A stretch of 64,000 nucleotides of DNA from an uncultured Oscillospiraceae bacterium (GCA_934670025.1 CAKUOS010000004.1:7601-71600); one strand, 5' to 3'. Positions 26,875 to 36,943 are shown, numbered from the stretch's first letter. Made by a program: numbers and translations. Notes: a model not told the origin generated them from the letters alone.

Positions 26875-27387
26875 GCGCATCGCCTCCCTTCGCGCCCTCT
26901 TATTGTAGCATGGATAGGTCCAAACTGCATTGCCGGATTTGTTCGTTTTCTTTCGGAAAATCGCGCCGCGGACGAAGGAAATCCATACTTCCCGCGTACA
27001 GCGCGGAAAAATCTGTGCAGATTTTTCGGAAATTTTTCAAAGAATACAGGAAAAAATCAAACATCACGGGCGCGGATCCCGGCGTTTTGTCCGGGACATA
27101 TGCAGAAGAAACAGCCGCCGCGCGGGTGTCTGAGCGGAAAAACGCAGACGAAAACGGCCGAAAACCGGAAGAAAACAAACCAAAGGAACGGGAAAACGGC
27201 CGCGTACCGCAAAGACCTGTCTGTTTTTTCACGGAAACGAAAAAAGCTGTCTGCGCGCAGCGCCGAATTTGGCGCTGCGCCTGTTCGTCAGATTGATTTC
27301 CGCCCGTCCGCGCGCTTAAATAGAGCCATGACAGGCGAAAACCTGACGCACGAACAAAAACACAACTGGAAAGTGAGGAAACAAACC
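26875..27387. other. Divergent intergenic region of the arabinose locus
   Basis: 513 bp without a credible gene; lower GC near 26930-27060. It contains a candidate promoter at 27293 and a perfect 10-bp inverted repeat GCGCAGCGCC/GGCGCTGCGC (27255-27280) just upstream of it. No clear AraR-type operator palindrome was recognised by eye. Confidence 0.6.
27293..27321 (+). promoter_or_regulatory. Candidate promoter of the sugar-binding-protein gene
   Basis: TTGATT, 17 nt, TTAAAT, about 65 nt before the ATG; the perfect palindrome at 27255-27280 ends 12 nt upstream of the -35. Confidence 0.55.
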
Positions 27388-28416
27388 ATGAAAAAGATTC
27401 TTGCCCTGCTGCTTGCGATTGTCATGATCGCTGCGCTCTGCGCCTGTGCGCAGACCCCCGCCGCTGAGACTCCCGCCGCTGAGACTCCCGCTGCCGAGAC
27501 CCCGGCCGCCGAGACGCCCGCCGCTTCCGACGGCGCGCTGATCAAGGTCGGCATCATCAACAACGACCCCAACGAATCCGGCTACCGCACCGCCAACGAC
27601 AAGGACCTGAAGGCCATGTTCACCGCGGAAAACGGCTATGACGCATCGTTCGCTTACAGCCTCAAGAACGATGAGCAGATCGCCGCTGCCCAGAAGTTCA
27701 TCCAGGACGAGGTCGATTACCTGCTCATCTCCGCAGCCGGCACATCCGGTTGGGATTCCGTCCTGAAGGACGCGCAGGACGCCGGCATTCAGGTCATCCT
27801 GTTTGACCGCACCATCGACGCCGACGAGAGCCTGTATGTCGCCTCCATCGTCTCCGACATGGCCAAGGAAGGCCAGACCGCCGTTGACTGGCTGGCTTCT
27901 CAGGGCCTCGACACCTACAACATCATCCACATTCAGGGCGTCATGGGCTCCGCTGCCCAGATCGGCCGCACCGGCGCTCTCGACGCGCAGGTCGCCGCGA
28001 ACGACAACTGGAACATGGTGACCCAGCAGACCGCCGAGTGGAACGCCGAAACTGCCCAGCAGATCGTGCAGTCCGTCATCGACTCCGGCAAGGAATTCAA
28101 CGTCATCTACGCCGAGAACGACGACATGGCCAAGGGCGCTGTCGCGGCTCTGGACAAGGCGAACATCTCCCACGGCGTGGGCAAGGACGTCATCGTCATG
28201 GGCTTCGACTGCAACAAGTGGGCGCTTGAAGAGCTGCTCGCCGGCAACTGGAACTACGACGGCCAGTGCAACCCCTTCCAGGCTTCCTACATCGACGCCA
28301 TCATCAAGGATCTGGAGAACGGCAAGACCCCGGCTGAGAAGACCATCATCATGGACGAGAAGGGCTTCGACGCTTCCACCATCACGCAGGAGGATGTCGA
28401 CAACTACGGCATCTGA
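27388..28416 (+). CDS. YtfQ-like sugar ABC transporter binding lipoprotein
   Basis: 342 residues from MKKILALLLAIVMIAALCACA, with the lipobox at ALCAC. Next comes a linker of five Pro-Ala-Ala-Glu-Thr-like units encoded by 15-bp tandem repeats. The body is a type I sugar-binding fold like YtfQ: IKVGIINNDPNESGYRTANDKDLKAMF, DYLLISAAGTSGWDSVLKDAQDAGIQVILFDR and VIYAENDDMAKGAVAALDKANI. E. coli YtfQ binds furanose sugars; the araBAD neighbours suggest L-arabinose, possibly arabinofuranose. GTGAGG lies 11 nt before the ATG. Confidence 0.92.
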   Translation: MKKILALLLAIVMIAALCACAQTPAAETPAAETPAAETPAAETPAASDGALIKVGIINNDPNESGYRTANDKDLKAMFTAENGYDASFAYSLKNDEQIAAAQKFIQDEVDYLLISAAGTSGWDSVLKDAQDAGIQVILFDRTIDADESLYVASIVSDMAKEGQTAVDWLASQGLDTYNIIHIQGVMGSAAQIGRTGALDAQVAANDNWNMVTQQTAEWNAETAQQIVQSVIDSGKEFNVIYAENDDMAKGAVAALDKANISHGVGKDVIVMGFDCNKWALEELLAGNWNYDGQCNPFQASYIDAIIKDLENGKTPAEKTIIMDEKGFDASTITQEDVDNYGI

Positions 28417-28450
28417 GAAGCTGCGGCTGAATCCGATTAGAATCTGACCG

Positions 28451-28510
28451 GCTGCGTGCGGTACGGCGTATCACGGACGCTCCGTGTGCCGCACTGCACG
28501 CAGCTTTTTT
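28451..28510 (+). terminator. Hairpin between binding-protein and ATPase genes
   Basis: Outer stem GCTGCGTGC/GCACGCAGC with inner hairpins, then seven T. It probably lets only part of the transcripts continue into the ATPase and permease genes, and protects the abundant binding-protein mRNA. Confidence 0.8.
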
Positions 28511-28526
28511 AAATGGAGGCAAAACG

Positions 28527-30035
28527 ATGCAAGAAGATACGTTGCTCGAGCTGCGGGGGATCTGCAAGTATTTCCCCGGCGTCCGCGCGCTGAGCGATGT
28601 GGATTTTACGCTCCGCAGGGGAGAGATCCACGCGCTGATGGGTGAAAACGGCGCGGGCAAATCCACGCTCATCAAGGTGCTCACGGGCGTGTATTCCAAA
28701 GACGAGGGCGCCATTTCCCTGGAAGGGACTCCCGTACAGATCCGCACGACGCAGGATGCGCTCAAGGCCGGCATCAGTACGGTTTATCAGGAGATCACCC
28801 TCTGCCCGAACCTGACCGTGGCGGAGAATCTATACATCGGAAGAACAAAGGGCGCGTTTACGAACTGGCGCAAAATGAACGCGGGCGCAAAGCGGCTTCT
28901 CGAGTCGCTCGGCATTCCCGCTGCGCCCACGCAGCAGCTTTCCAGCTGCTCCATCGCCGTGCAGCAGATGGTCGCCATCGCGCGCGCGGTCGATATGGAA
29001 TGCAAGGTCCTCATCCTCGACGAGCCGACGTCGTCGCTCGACGAGCAGGAGGTCGAAAAGCTCTTTGGGCTCATGCTCGACCTGAAGGCGCGCGGCGTGG
29101 GCATCATCTTCGTCACGCATTTTCTCGAGCAGGTCTACGCCGTCTGCGACCGGATCACGGTCCTGCGCGACGGCAAGCTCGTCGGCGAGTATAAAATAGC
29201 GGAGCTGCCGCGCGTGCAGCTCGTGTCCAAGATGCTCGGCAAGGAGCTGGACGATCTGTCGGAGATCAAGAGCGATTCGGCTGCCGACGCGCTCGAACGC
29301 GCGGAGGTCGTGTATGAGGCGGCCGGGCTTTCGAGCGCGGCGGGCGTGCGTCCGTTCGATTTCTCCATCCGAAAGGGCGAGGTCAACGGCTTTACGGGCC
29401 TGCTCGGCTCGGGCCGCAGCGAATCCGTGCGCGCGATCTTCGGCGCGGACCATGTCTCGGGCGGCACGGTGAAGATGGGCGGCAAAAAGGTGAAGATCGC
29501 CTCGCCGCTGGACGCGATGAAAAACGGCATCAGCTATCTGCCTGAGGACCGCAAGCGTGACGGCATCATCGGCGACCTCTCCGTGCGCGACAACATCATC
29601 CTCGCGCGGCAGGTGCTCGACGGCTTCTTCCATCCCATTTCCCGGGCAAAGGCCGAGCAGTACGCCGAGGAATATATCAAGCTCCTCAACATTAAGACCG
29701 CTTCGACCGAAACGCCCATCAAGGCCCTCTCGGGCGGCAACCAGCAGAAGGTCATTCTGGCGCGCTGGCTGCTGGCGAATCCCGTGTACATGATCCTCGA
29801 CGAGCCGACGCGCGGCATCGACGTCGGCACGAAGGTCGAAATTCAGAAGCTCGTTCTCAAGCTCGCGGCCGAGGGCAAGAGCGTGACGTTCATCTCGTCC
29901 GAAATTGACGAAATGCTCCGCGTGTGCTCGCGCCTCGTCGTCATGCGCGACCGGCAGGTCGTCGGCGAGCTGCGCGGCAGCGAGCTCAACCAGAGCAGCA
30001 TCATGAAAACCATTGCCGGAGGTGAACAATCATGA
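28527..30035 (+). CDS. Sugar ABC transporter ATPase with two ATPase domains (YtfR/MglA type)
   Basis: 502 residues. Domain 1 has Walker A GENGAGKSTL and Walker B VLILDEPTSSLD, with its signature region reading LSSCSIAVQQMVAIARA. Domain 2 has a degenerate Walker A (GLLGSGRSES), signature LSGGNQQKVILARWLL and Walker B MILDEPTRGID. This asymmetry is normal for the monosaccharide CUT2 family. Its stop overlaps the first permease gene by 4 nt. Confidence 0.94.
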   Translation: MQEDTLLELRGICKYFPGVRALSDVDFTLRRGEIHALMGENGAGKSTLIKVLTGVYSKDEGAISLEGTPVQIRTTQDALKAGISTVYQEITLCPNLTVAENLYIGRTKGAFTNWRKMNAGAKRLLESLGIPAAPTQQLSSCSIAVQQMVAIARAVDMECKVLILDEPTSSLDEQEVEKLFGLMLDLKARGVGIIFVTHFLEQVYAVCDRITVLRDGKLVGEYKIAELPRVQLVSKMLGKELDDLSEIKSDSAADALERAEVVYEAAGLSSAAGVRPFDFSIRKGEVNGFTGLLGSGRSESVRAIFGADHVSGGTVKMGGKKVKIASPLDAMKNGISYLPEDRKRDGIIGDLSVRDNIILARQVLDGFFHPISRAKAEQYAEEYIKLLNIKTASTETPIKALSGGNQQKVILARWLLANPVYMILDEPTRGIDVGTKVEIQKLVLKLAAEGKSVTFISSEIDEMLRVCSRLVVMRDRQVVGELRGSELNQSSIMKTIAGGEQS

Positions 30036-31135
30036 CCCGGACAAAAGAAAAAACGCAGGAGCCCTTCCTGACCCGGCTCGTGCGCAGGCAGATCTTCATC
30101 CCGCTGGCGGCGCTTTTGCTGCTGGTCGTGTTCAACCTGATTGCGGACCCGTCGTTCTTCGCCATTACGCTGAAGGAAAACAGCCTCGGCGATCTGGTCC
30201 TGACGGGAAACCTCATTACCATTCTCGATAACGCTTCCGAGCTTGTCATCCTCGCCATCGGCATGACGCTCGTCACGGCGGCCTCGGGCGGACAGGATAT
30301 TTCCGTCGGCTCGGCCATCGCCATTGCGGGCAGCGTCGTGCTGCGCGTGCTGTGCGGGACGAATTCCCGCCCCGATACGCTTCAGGCGCCCATCATCGTG
30401 GCGTTTCTCGTCTGCTGCGTCGCGGCGATGGCCTTCGGCGCGTTCAACGGCACGCTCGTCGCGGTCTTCAAGATCCAGCCGATGGTCGCAACGCTGATCC
30501 TGTACACGGCCGGCCGCTCGATCGCCGCATGGATCAACAATAACGAGCTTCCCATGATCTCCGATCCGTCCTTTGCCTATTACGGCAATTTCCTGCCGGG
30601 CGTGGCGGTCCCGACGCCGATCTTCATCGCGGTCATCTGCATGATCCTCGCGTGGGCGCTGCTGCGGTTCACGAACATCGGGCTGTATTCGCAGGCGGTC
30701 GGCATCAACGCCAGCGCTGCGCGGCTCAACGGCATCCACCCGCAGTTCGTGAAGTTCCTGACCTACGTCATTCTCGGCCTGTGCGTGGCCGTCGCGGGCT
30801 TTATCAAGGTCAGCCGCTTCTCCACGATCAACTATTCCGTCGTCGCCAAGGATATTGAGATGGACGCGATCCTGGCTGTCGCGCTCGGCGGCAACGCGCT
30901 CTCGGGCGGCAAGTTCAACATCTGGGCCTCCGTCCTCGGCGCGTACGTGATCCAGTTCCTTACGACGACGCTTTTCAAGTTCAACGTCGTTTCCAGCGCG
31001 CTGCCGGCCTATAAGGCGGTCGTGGTCATCCTGCTCGTCGTGCTGAGCGCGCCGACGGTCCGCGAAAAGCTGGACGCGCTCAAAAAGAAGCACGGCGCAT
31101 CTGTAAAGAAGGAGGCGGGTACTCATGCGGAATAA
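30032..31135 (+). CDS. Sugar ABC permease (YtfT-like)
   Basis: 367 residues, about ten membrane helices, of the RbsC/YtfT branch: ILAIGMTLVTAASGGQDISVGSAIAIAGSVV and DAILAVALGGNALSGGKFNIWASVLGAYVIQ. Forms a heterodimeric channel with the next gene, as YtfT and YjfF do. Overlaps the next gene by 11 nt. Confidence 0.92.
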   Translation: MTRTKEKTQEPFLTRLVRRQIFIPLAALLLLVVFNLIADPSFFAITLKENSLGDLVLTGNLITILDNASELVILAIGMTLVTAASGGQDISVGSAIAIAGSVVLRVLCGTNSRPDTLQAPIIVAFLVCCVAAMAFGAFNGTLVAVFKIQPMVATLILYTAGRSIAAWINNNELPMISDPSFAYYGNFLPGVAVPTPIFIAVICMILAWALLRFTNIGLYSQAVGINASAARLNGIHPQFVKFLTYVILGLCVAVAGFIKVSRFSTINYSVVAKDIEMDAILAVALGGNALSGGKFNIWASVLGAYVIQFLTTTLFKFNVVSSALPAYKAVVVILLVVLSAPTVREKLDALKKKHGASVKKEAGTHAE

Positions 31136-32165
31136 TACGAATGCAGCGACCCTCACGCGCAGAGGCCGTCTGACGGACGCAAAGCTGCTGCTGATCATCA
31201 CGATCTGCGTCTTTGCCGTCATGTATGTGTGTGCGGTGCTGTTCCTCGGCTCGGGCTTTAAAAAGCCGCAGACCTTCTTCAATATCCTCAACGAAAACGC
31301 GGCGCTGCTCATCCTCTCGTGCGGCATGAGCCTCGTCATGATCACCGGCGGCATCGACATCTCCGTCGGCACGCTCACGGCGCTCGTGTGCATGAGCTGC
31401 GCGGTCAACCTCGACTATCAGGGCGGCACGGTCCTCTCGGCAATTCTTCTTGCGCTTGCGATCGGCACGGCGTTTGGCCTCGTGCAGGGCTTTTTGATCG
31501 CATATCTGGAGATCCAGCCCTTTATCGTCACGCTTGCAGGGATGTTCTTCGCCAAGGGCATGACGACCATCGTCAACGCCACGCAGTTTAACGTCGAAAA
31601 CGAGGCGTTCAAGGCGCTCAAGGAAACGCGCATCTATGTCCCCGGCATGGGCTCCGTCAACAAGCTCGGCGCGTATGTTCCCGCTTATGTGGAGATCGGC
31701 GTCGTGGTGGCGCTTGTCGTCGTGGCGGTCTTGTTCGTGGTGCTCCGCTGCACGAAGTTCGGCAGAAGCGTCTACGCCGTCGGCGGCAACAGCTACAGCG
31801 CCAATATGCTGGCCATCAACGTCAAACGCACGAAATTCTTTGCGCACCTGCTGTGCGGCATCCTCGCGGGCGTCGGCGGCTTCGTGTACTTCCTGCACGT
31901 CGGTTCCGGTTCGCCGTCGCACGCGGCCGGCGCGGAAATGAACGCCATCGCGGCCTCCATCATCGGCGGCACGATGCTCACCGGCGGCGTCGGCAATATC
32001 ATCGGCACGCTCTTTGGCGTTCTGTCGCTGAGCACGATCAAAAATATCGTCTCCTCGCTGGGGCTTGACGAAGCATGGTGGACAAACATCACGGTTGCTG
32101 CTATGATATGCCTGTTCCTTGTGATCCAGAGTCTGGTCCTGTCCCGCAAGAACAGAGATTCGTGA
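31125..32165 (+). CDS. Sugar ABC permease (YjfF-like)
   Basis: 346 residues of the same permease family: LLILSCGMSLVMITGGIDISVGTLTALVCMSC, FFAKGMTTIVNATQFNVENEAF and AIAASIIGGTMLTGGVGNIIGTLFGVL. Second half of the predicted furanose-sugar channel, followed directly by the kinase gene. Confidence 0.92.
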   Translation: MRNNTNAATLTRRGRLTDAKLLLIITICVFAVMYVCAVLFLGSGFKKPQTFFNILNENAALLILSCGMSLVMITGGIDISVGTLTALVCMSCAVNLDYQGGTVLSAILLALAIGTAFGLVQGFLIAYLEIQPFIVTLAGMFFAKGMTTIVNATQFNVENEAFKALKETRIYVPGMGSVNKLGAYVPAYVEIGVVVALVVVAVLFVVLRCTKFGRSVYAVGGNSYSANMLAINVKRTKFFAHLLCGILAGVGGFVYFLHVGSGSPSHAAGAEMNAIAASIIGGTMLTGGVGNIIGTLFGVLSLSTIKNIVSSLGLDEAWWTNITVAAMICLFLVIQSLVLSRKNRDS

Positions 32166-32175
32166 GGTGAAGCGC

Positions 32176-33708
32176 ATGAAACAGTATTATCTCGGCATCG
32201 AGCTGGGCTCGACGCGCATCAAGGCCGTTCTGATCGACGACGCGCACAAGATCGTAAAAAGCGGCGATCATACGTGGAAAAGCAGTCTGGAAAACGGCGT
32301 GTGGACATACCACATGGACGACGTGCAGGCAGGGCTCTGCGCCGCGATCAAAAATCTCGGCGCGCTGCCGGGCGAAATTTCCGCGATGGGCGTGTCTGCG
32401 ATGATGCATGGCTATCTGCCGTTCGACCGCGAATGGAAGCAGCTCGCGCCCTTCCGCACGTGGCAGAACACCATGACCGGCGCGGCTGCCGAAGCGCTGA
32501 CGGAGGCATTCGGCTTCAATATTCCCCAGCGCTGGTCGATCGCGCACCTGTATCAGGCGATTTTGAACGGTGAGGCGCACATGAAGGACGTTGCGCACAT
32601 CACGACGCTGGCGGGCTATGTACATTTCCTGCTGACGGGCGAAAATGCCGTCGGCGTCGGCGAGGCGTCCGGGATTTTCCCCATCGACAGCGAAACGCTC
32701 GATTACGACGCGAAAATGCTTGAAAAATTCGACGCGCTGGCAAAGCCGCATGGCTTCGGCCAGAGCATCCGCGCGGTGCTGCCGCGCGTCCTGCCCGCAG
32801 GCAAGGCGGCGGGAACGCTCACAGAGGAAGGCAGCGCGTATCTCGGCGGCCTTCTGCCCGCGGGGATCCCGCTGTGCCCGCCCGAGGGCGACGCGGGCAC
32901 CGGCATGACGGCGACGAACGCCGTCGCACCCCGGACCGGCAACGTCTCAGCCGGTACGTCCATCTTTTCGATGGTCGTGCTGGAAAAGCCGCTCTCAAAG
33001 GTCTATCCCGAGATCGACATGGTCACGACGCCGACCGGCAAACCCGTGGCGATGGTCCACTGCAACAACTGCACGAACGACATGAACGCCTGGGCCGGCC
33101 TGCTCAGCGAGACGGCGCAGCTGTTCGGCGCGGAAGTCCCGGCCGGGGCGCTTTTCACGAAGCTCTATGAAAAGAGCCTCGAGGGCGACGCGGACTGCGG
33201 CGGCATCCTGACGTATAACTACATGGCGGGCGAGGGCGTCACGCATCTGGACGAAGGCCGCCCGATGGTCGTGCGGAGGCCCGAAAGCAAGTTCACCCTG
33301 GCCAATTTCCTGCGTTCGCAACTCTACGCCACGATGGCGACCTTGAAGATCGGCATGGACATTCTCGCGGGCGAACACGTGGCCATCGACTCGCTGACCG
33401 GCCACGGAGGACTGTTCAAAACGCCCGTCGTCGGGCAGAAATATATGGCTGCGGCCTGCCGCGCGCCGGTCACGTGCATGGAATCGGCGGGCGAGGGCGG
33501 CCCGTATGGGATGGCGCTGCTGGCGGCGTATCTGGTGCAGAAGGAAGACGGCCAGACGCTGGAGGACTATCTTGACCGGAATGTCTTCGCAGACGTCAGG
33601 CGCACGACGCTTGCGCCCGATCCCGCGGACGAGGCGGGCTTCGACCGGTATCTGGCGCAGTATCGCGCGGCGCTTGAAGCCGAAAAAGCGGCTGTCGCTG
33701 CATTTTAA
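32176..33708 (+). CDS. araB: FGGY-family carbohydrate kinase, probable L-ribulokinase
   Basis: 510 residues from the ATG that follows GAGGTGA. N-terminal FGGY ATPase motif YYLGIELGSTRIKAVLIDD; C-terminal domain with DSLTGHGGLFKTPVVGQKYMAAA and ESAGEGGPYGMALLAAYLV. FGGY kinases include xylulokinase and ribulokinase, which are hard to tell apart by motif. Location between the arabinose-type importer and araA/araD makes phosphorylation of L-ribulose the best reading. It is not close to E. coli AraB in layout, so xylulokinase remains an alternative. Confidence 0.85.
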   Translation: MKQYYLGIELGSTRIKAVLIDDAHKIVKSGDHTWKSSLENGVWTYHMDDVQAGLCAAIKNLGALPGEISAMGVSAMMHGYLPFDREWKQLAPFRTWQNTMTGAAAEALTEAFGFNIPQRWSIAHLYQAILNGEAHMKDVAHITTLAGYVHFLLTGENAVGVGEASGIFPIDSETLDYDAKMLEKFDALAKPHGFGQSIRAVLPRVLPAGKAAGTLTEEGSAYLGGLLPAGIPLCPPEGDAGTGMTATNAVAPRTGNVSAGTSIFSMVVLEKPLSKVYPEIDMVTTPTGKPVAMVHCNNCTNDMNAWAGLLSETAQLFGAEVPAGALFTKLYEKSLEGDADCGGILTYNYMAGEGVTHLDEGRPMVVRRPESKFTLANFLRSQLYATMATLKIGMDILAGEHVAIDSLTGHGGLFKTPVVGQKYMAAACRAPVTCMESAGEGGPYGMALLAAYLVQKEDGQTLEDYLDRNVFADVRRTTLAPDPADEAGFDRYLAQYRAALEAEKAAVAAF

Positions 33709-33720
33709 GGAGGTTCTATC

Positions 33721-35187
33721 ATGAAACACTATGAATTCTGGTTTATCGTCGGTTCGCAGACGCTCTACGGCGAGGATGTGCTGACTACCGTTGCCAACCG
33801 CGCAGAGGAAATGGCGCAGAAGCTCTCTGCCGTGCTGCCGTATCCGCTCAAGTATAAAGTGACGGCCAAATCCAGCGCTGAAATTACGCAGGTCGTAAAA
33901 GAAGCAAATTATGACGACAACTGCGCCGGTATCGTGACGTGGTGCCACACGTTCAGCCCGTCGAAGATGTGGATCAACGGTCTCGACCTGCTCCAGAAGC
34001 CGTGGCTGCACTTTGCCACCCAGTATAACCGTGAGATCCCCAACGAGGAGATCGACATGGACTTCATGAACCTCAATCAGGCCGCCCACGGCGACCGCGA
34101 GCACGGCTTCATCGGCGCGAGACTTCGCAAGCCGCGCAAGATCATCGCCGGTTACTGGCAGGATTCGGACGTGCAGGCGCGCATCGGCAGCTGGATGAAG
34201 GCCGCCATCGGCGTTGCCGTCTCGAAGGACATGAAGGTCATGCGTTTCGGCGACAATATGCGCAACGTCGCCGTCACCGAGGGCGATAAGGTCGAAGTCC
34301 AGAAGAAGCTCGGCTGGGAGGTCAACACGTGGGCCGTCGGCGATCTCGTGAAGGAAATGAACGCCGTCACCGAAGCGGAAATTGACGCTCTGATGGGCGT
34401 TTACCGCGAAAAGTACGACATTGCGACTGATGATATCAATGCAATTCGTTATCAGGCGCGCGAAGAAATTGCGATGAAGAAGATGATGGACGCCGAGGGC
34501 TGCAAAGCGTTCTCCAACACATTCCAGGATCTTTACGGCATGGAGCAGCTGCCGGGTCTTGCCTCCCAGCACCTGATGGCGCAGGGCTATGGCTACGGCG
34601 GCGAAGGCGACTGGAAGGTCGCGGCGATGACCGCCATTCTGAAAGCCATGGGCGAGAACGGCAACGGCGCATCCGCGTTCATGGAAGATTACACCTACCA
34701 CCTCGTCAAGGGGCAGGAATACAGCCTCGGCGCGCATATGCTGGAGGTCTGCCCGTCTGTGGCTGCCGGCCGTCCGCGCATCGAGACGCATTTCCTCGGC
34801 ATCGGCATGAACGAAAAAGACCCGGCCCGCCTCGTCTTCGAGGGCAAAGCGGGCAAGGGCGTCGTTGTCAGCCTCATCGACATGGGCGGCAGACTCCGCC
34901 TCATCGTGCAGGATATCGAGGCCGTCAAGCCCATCATGCCCATGCCGAACCTGCCGGTTGCGCGCGTCATGTGGCGCGCGATGCCCGACCTCACCACCGG
35001 CGTCGAGTGCTGGATCACCGCCGGCGGCGCGCATCATACCGTCCTCAGCTACGACGTGACCGCCGAGCAGCTGCGCGACTGGGCGCGCATGATGGAGATC
35101 GAGTTCGTCCACATCACCAAGGACACCACGGTCGAAGGTCTGGAGCACGAGCTGTTCCTGAACGACCTCGCGTGGAAGCTGAAGTGA
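33721..35187 (+). CDS. araA: L-arabinose isomerase
   Basis: 488 residues, close to the usual 495-500. [21 protein letters not shown] is the family N-terminus. Catalytic and metal residues are in [29 protein letters not shown] (Glu and His ligands) and in the C-terminal [13 protein letters not shown]. It converts L-arabinose to L-ribulose. An AGGAGG site lies between araB and this gene. Confidence 0.97.
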   Translation: MKHYEFWFIVGSQTLYGEDVLTTVANRAEEMAQKLSAVLPYPLKYKVTAKSSAEITQVVKEANYDDNCAGIVTWCHTFSPSKMWINGLDLLQKPWLHFATQYNREIPNEEIDMDFMNLNQAAHGDREHGFIGARLRKPRKIIAGYWQDSDVQARIGSWMKAAIGVAVSKDMKVMRFGDNMRNVAVTEGDKVEVQKKLGWEVNTWAVGDLVKEMNAVTEAEIDALMGVYREKYDIATDDINAIRYQAREEIAMKKMMDAEGCKAFSNTFQDLYGMEQLPGLASQHLMAQGYGYGGEGDWKVAAMTAILKAMGENGNGASAFMEDYTYHLVKGQEYSLGAHMLEVCPSVAAGRPRIETHFLGIGMNEKDPARLVFEGKAGKGVVVSLIDMGGRLRLIVQDIEAVKPIMPMPNLPVARVMWRAMPDLTTGVECWITAGGAHHTVLSYDVTAEQLRDWARMMEIEFVHITKDTTVEGLEHELFLNDLAWKLK

Positions 35188-35195
35188 GGCGCGCA

Positions 35196-35885
35196 ATGCT
35201 GGAAAAGCTGAAACAGGACGTGCTGGAAGCGAATCTGCTGCTTCCAAAGTACGGTCTTATCACGTTTACATGGGGCAACGTCTCCGGGATCGACCGCGAA
35301 AGCGGCTTGGTCGTCATCAAGCCCTCCGGTGTGCCGTATGACGGCATGACGGCGGAGGATATGGTCGTCGTCGACTTGGAAGGCAATGTCGTCGAGGGCA
35401 AATGGAAGCCGTCAAGCGACACGCCGACGCATCTGGTGCTTTATAAGGCATTCCCGGAATGCGGCGGTATCGTCCACACGCATTCGCGCTGGGCGACGAG
35501 CTTTGCGCAGGCAGGCGTCGGCATCCAGCCGCTCGGCACGACGCAGGGCGATTATTTCTACGGTGAAATTCCCTGCACGCGCGAGATGACCCCGGCGGAA
35601 ATCGCGGGCGAATATGAAAAAGAAACCGGCAATGTGATCGTCGAGACGTTCGCGGGCAAAGACCCCGCCGCGATCCCTGCCGTTCTGGTTCACAGCCACG
35701 GCCCGTTCACATGGGGCAAGGACGCGCACGAAGCCGTTCACAACGCCGTCGTCCTCGAAGAAGTCGCGTTCATGAACTTCCATTCACTCCAGCTCAACCC
35801 GAATCAGACGCGGATGCAGCAGGAGCTGCTCGATAAGCATTACCTCCGCAAGCACGGCAAAAACGCCTATTACGGGCAGGGATAA
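35196..35885 (+). CDS. araD: L-ribulose-5-phosphate 4-epimerase
   Basis: 229 residues. Class II aldolase/adducin fold: TWGNVSGID and [12 protein letters not shown] bind the substrate phosphate, [16 protein letters not shown] carries the zinc histidines and [12 protein letters not shown] the third. It makes D-xylulose-5-phosphate and so completes the araBAD pathway. The ATG is 8 nt after the araA stop. Confidence 0.96.
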   Translation: MLEKLKQDVLEANLLLPKYGLITFTWGNVSGIDRESGLVVIKPSGVPYDGMTAEDMVVVDLEGNVVEGKWKPSSDTPTHLVLYKAFPECGGIVHTHSRWATSFAQAGVGIQPLGTTQGDYFYGEIPCTREMTPAEIAGEYEKETGNVIVETFAGKDPAAIPAVLVHSHGPFTWGKDAHEAVHNAVVLEEVAFMNFHSLQLNPNQTRMQQELLDKHYLRKHGKNAYYGQG

Positions 35886-35888
35886 CAA

Positions 35889-35938
35889 CAAAAAGCACCG
35901 GAAGACCCCGTTTTCGGGGAGCCTTCCGGTGCTTTTGC
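35889..35938 (+). terminator. Terminator of the arabinose operon
   Basis: AAAAGCACCGGAAG paired with CTTCCGGTGCTTTT around a CCCCGTTTTCGGGG inner hairpin. Confidence 0.92.
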
Positions 35939-36017
35939 CTATGGACGGAAATTGACTTTTACACTACGGATGATGTATAATAACAGTTATGCATGAAATG
36001 GGAGAAGGAGAACGGAA

Positions 36018-36926
36018 TTGGAGCTGAAAAAAGAAAACGACCTGTTGGAGCAGACGCTGGCCGTCGCCGAGAGCGGCTATGCGGCGGCATACCGCTTTTT
36101 GCTGGACGCCTATGAACGGGAGCCGGAAAGCTATGGGCCGCAGACGCTGTATTTTCTTTCCTGTCTGGCGGGCGGCTCGGACCGGCCGGCCGAGGCGCTG
36201 GACTGGCTGCGAAAATCCATTGCCGGGCACGGCTGGTGGTACCGTCCGGAGGTGCTGGAGGACGACGATCTCGCGCCGCTGAAGGACGACCCCGACTTTT
36301 GCGCCCTGCGGTCCGTTTCCGATGCGCGCTATGCGGCGGCCGCCGCGCAGGCACGCCCGCGCCTTTCCTGGGAACGGAAAACGGCGGAAGGGCTGCTTCT
36401 GGCCGTCCACGGAAACACGCAGAACGCGCAGACGGCGCGTGCGGACTGGACGCCGGCCGTCGGGACGGACGGCCGCTGGCAGCTTGAGACGATCCAGAGC
36501 GGCGAACCGGACGGATATGGAACGTACCGGTGGAGCTACGATATGCGCGCGTATCTGCCGGTCGCGGACGCGATCGGGGATATGCAGAAAAAGGGCTACC
36601 GGAGGCTCGTGTGCGGCGGATTTTCCGCTGGCTGCGATATGCTCCTGCGCGCCGCCGCGTTTACGCCCGCGCGCTGCGATATGCTGATCCTGCAAAGCCC
36701 GTGGATCCCCGTTTTGCAGGATCATGTGCAGACGCTGACGGCGGCGCTGCGGCAGAAGGGGATCGCACTTCGGATCCTCTGCGGCGCAGAAGACGAAGAC
36801 TGTCTTCCGCTGGCGCAGCAGCTATACGCCGCGGCAGACCGGGTCGGGATCGATGTGGAGCTTATCGTTCAGGAAAACAGCCGCCATCAGTTCCCGGCAG
36901 AGCCGTATGCCCTCGAAGATCTATGA
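36018..36926 (+). CDS. Alpha/beta-hydrolase-like protein with helical N-terminal domain
   Basis: 302 residues from a TTG preceded by GAAGGAGAACGG. Residues 1-100 look like TPR-like helices (YGPQTLYFLSCLAGGSDRPAEALDWLRKSIAGH). The second half is an alpha/beta-hydrolase fold with VHGNTQNAQ as oxyanion segment and nucleophile elbow GFSAGC near 201. The late acid may be in CGAEDEDCLPLAQQLY and the histidine in ENSRHQFP. Substrate unknown. The stop overlaps the ATG-rich region in front of rsgA, so the two are probably co-transcribed. Confidence 0.8.
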   Translation: MELKKENDLLEQTLAVAESGYAAAYRFLLDAYEREPESYGPQTLYFLSCLAGGSDRPAEALDWLRKSIAGHGWWYRPEVLEDDDLAPLKDDPDFCALRSVSDARYAAAAAQARPRLSWERKTAEGLLLAVHGNTQNAQTARADWTPAVGTDGRWQLETIQSGEPDGYGTYRWSYDMRAYLPVADAIGDMQKKGYRRLVCGGFSAGCDMLLRAAAFTPARCDMLILQSPWIPVLQDHVQTLTAALRQKGIALRILCGAEDEDCLPLAQQLYAAADRVGIDVELIVQENSRHQFPAEPYALEDL

Positions 36927-36943
36927 GAAACGGAGAACCGGAC

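Noticed and set aside
26875..27387. AraR operator of the Bacillus type in the divergent region
   Set aside because: No ATTTGTACGTACAAAT-like palindrome was found by eye; the GC-rich palindrome at 27255 does not resemble it.
32995..35247. 750-residue minus-strand open frame over araB/araA
   Set aside because: Antisense of a clear L-arabinose isomerase.
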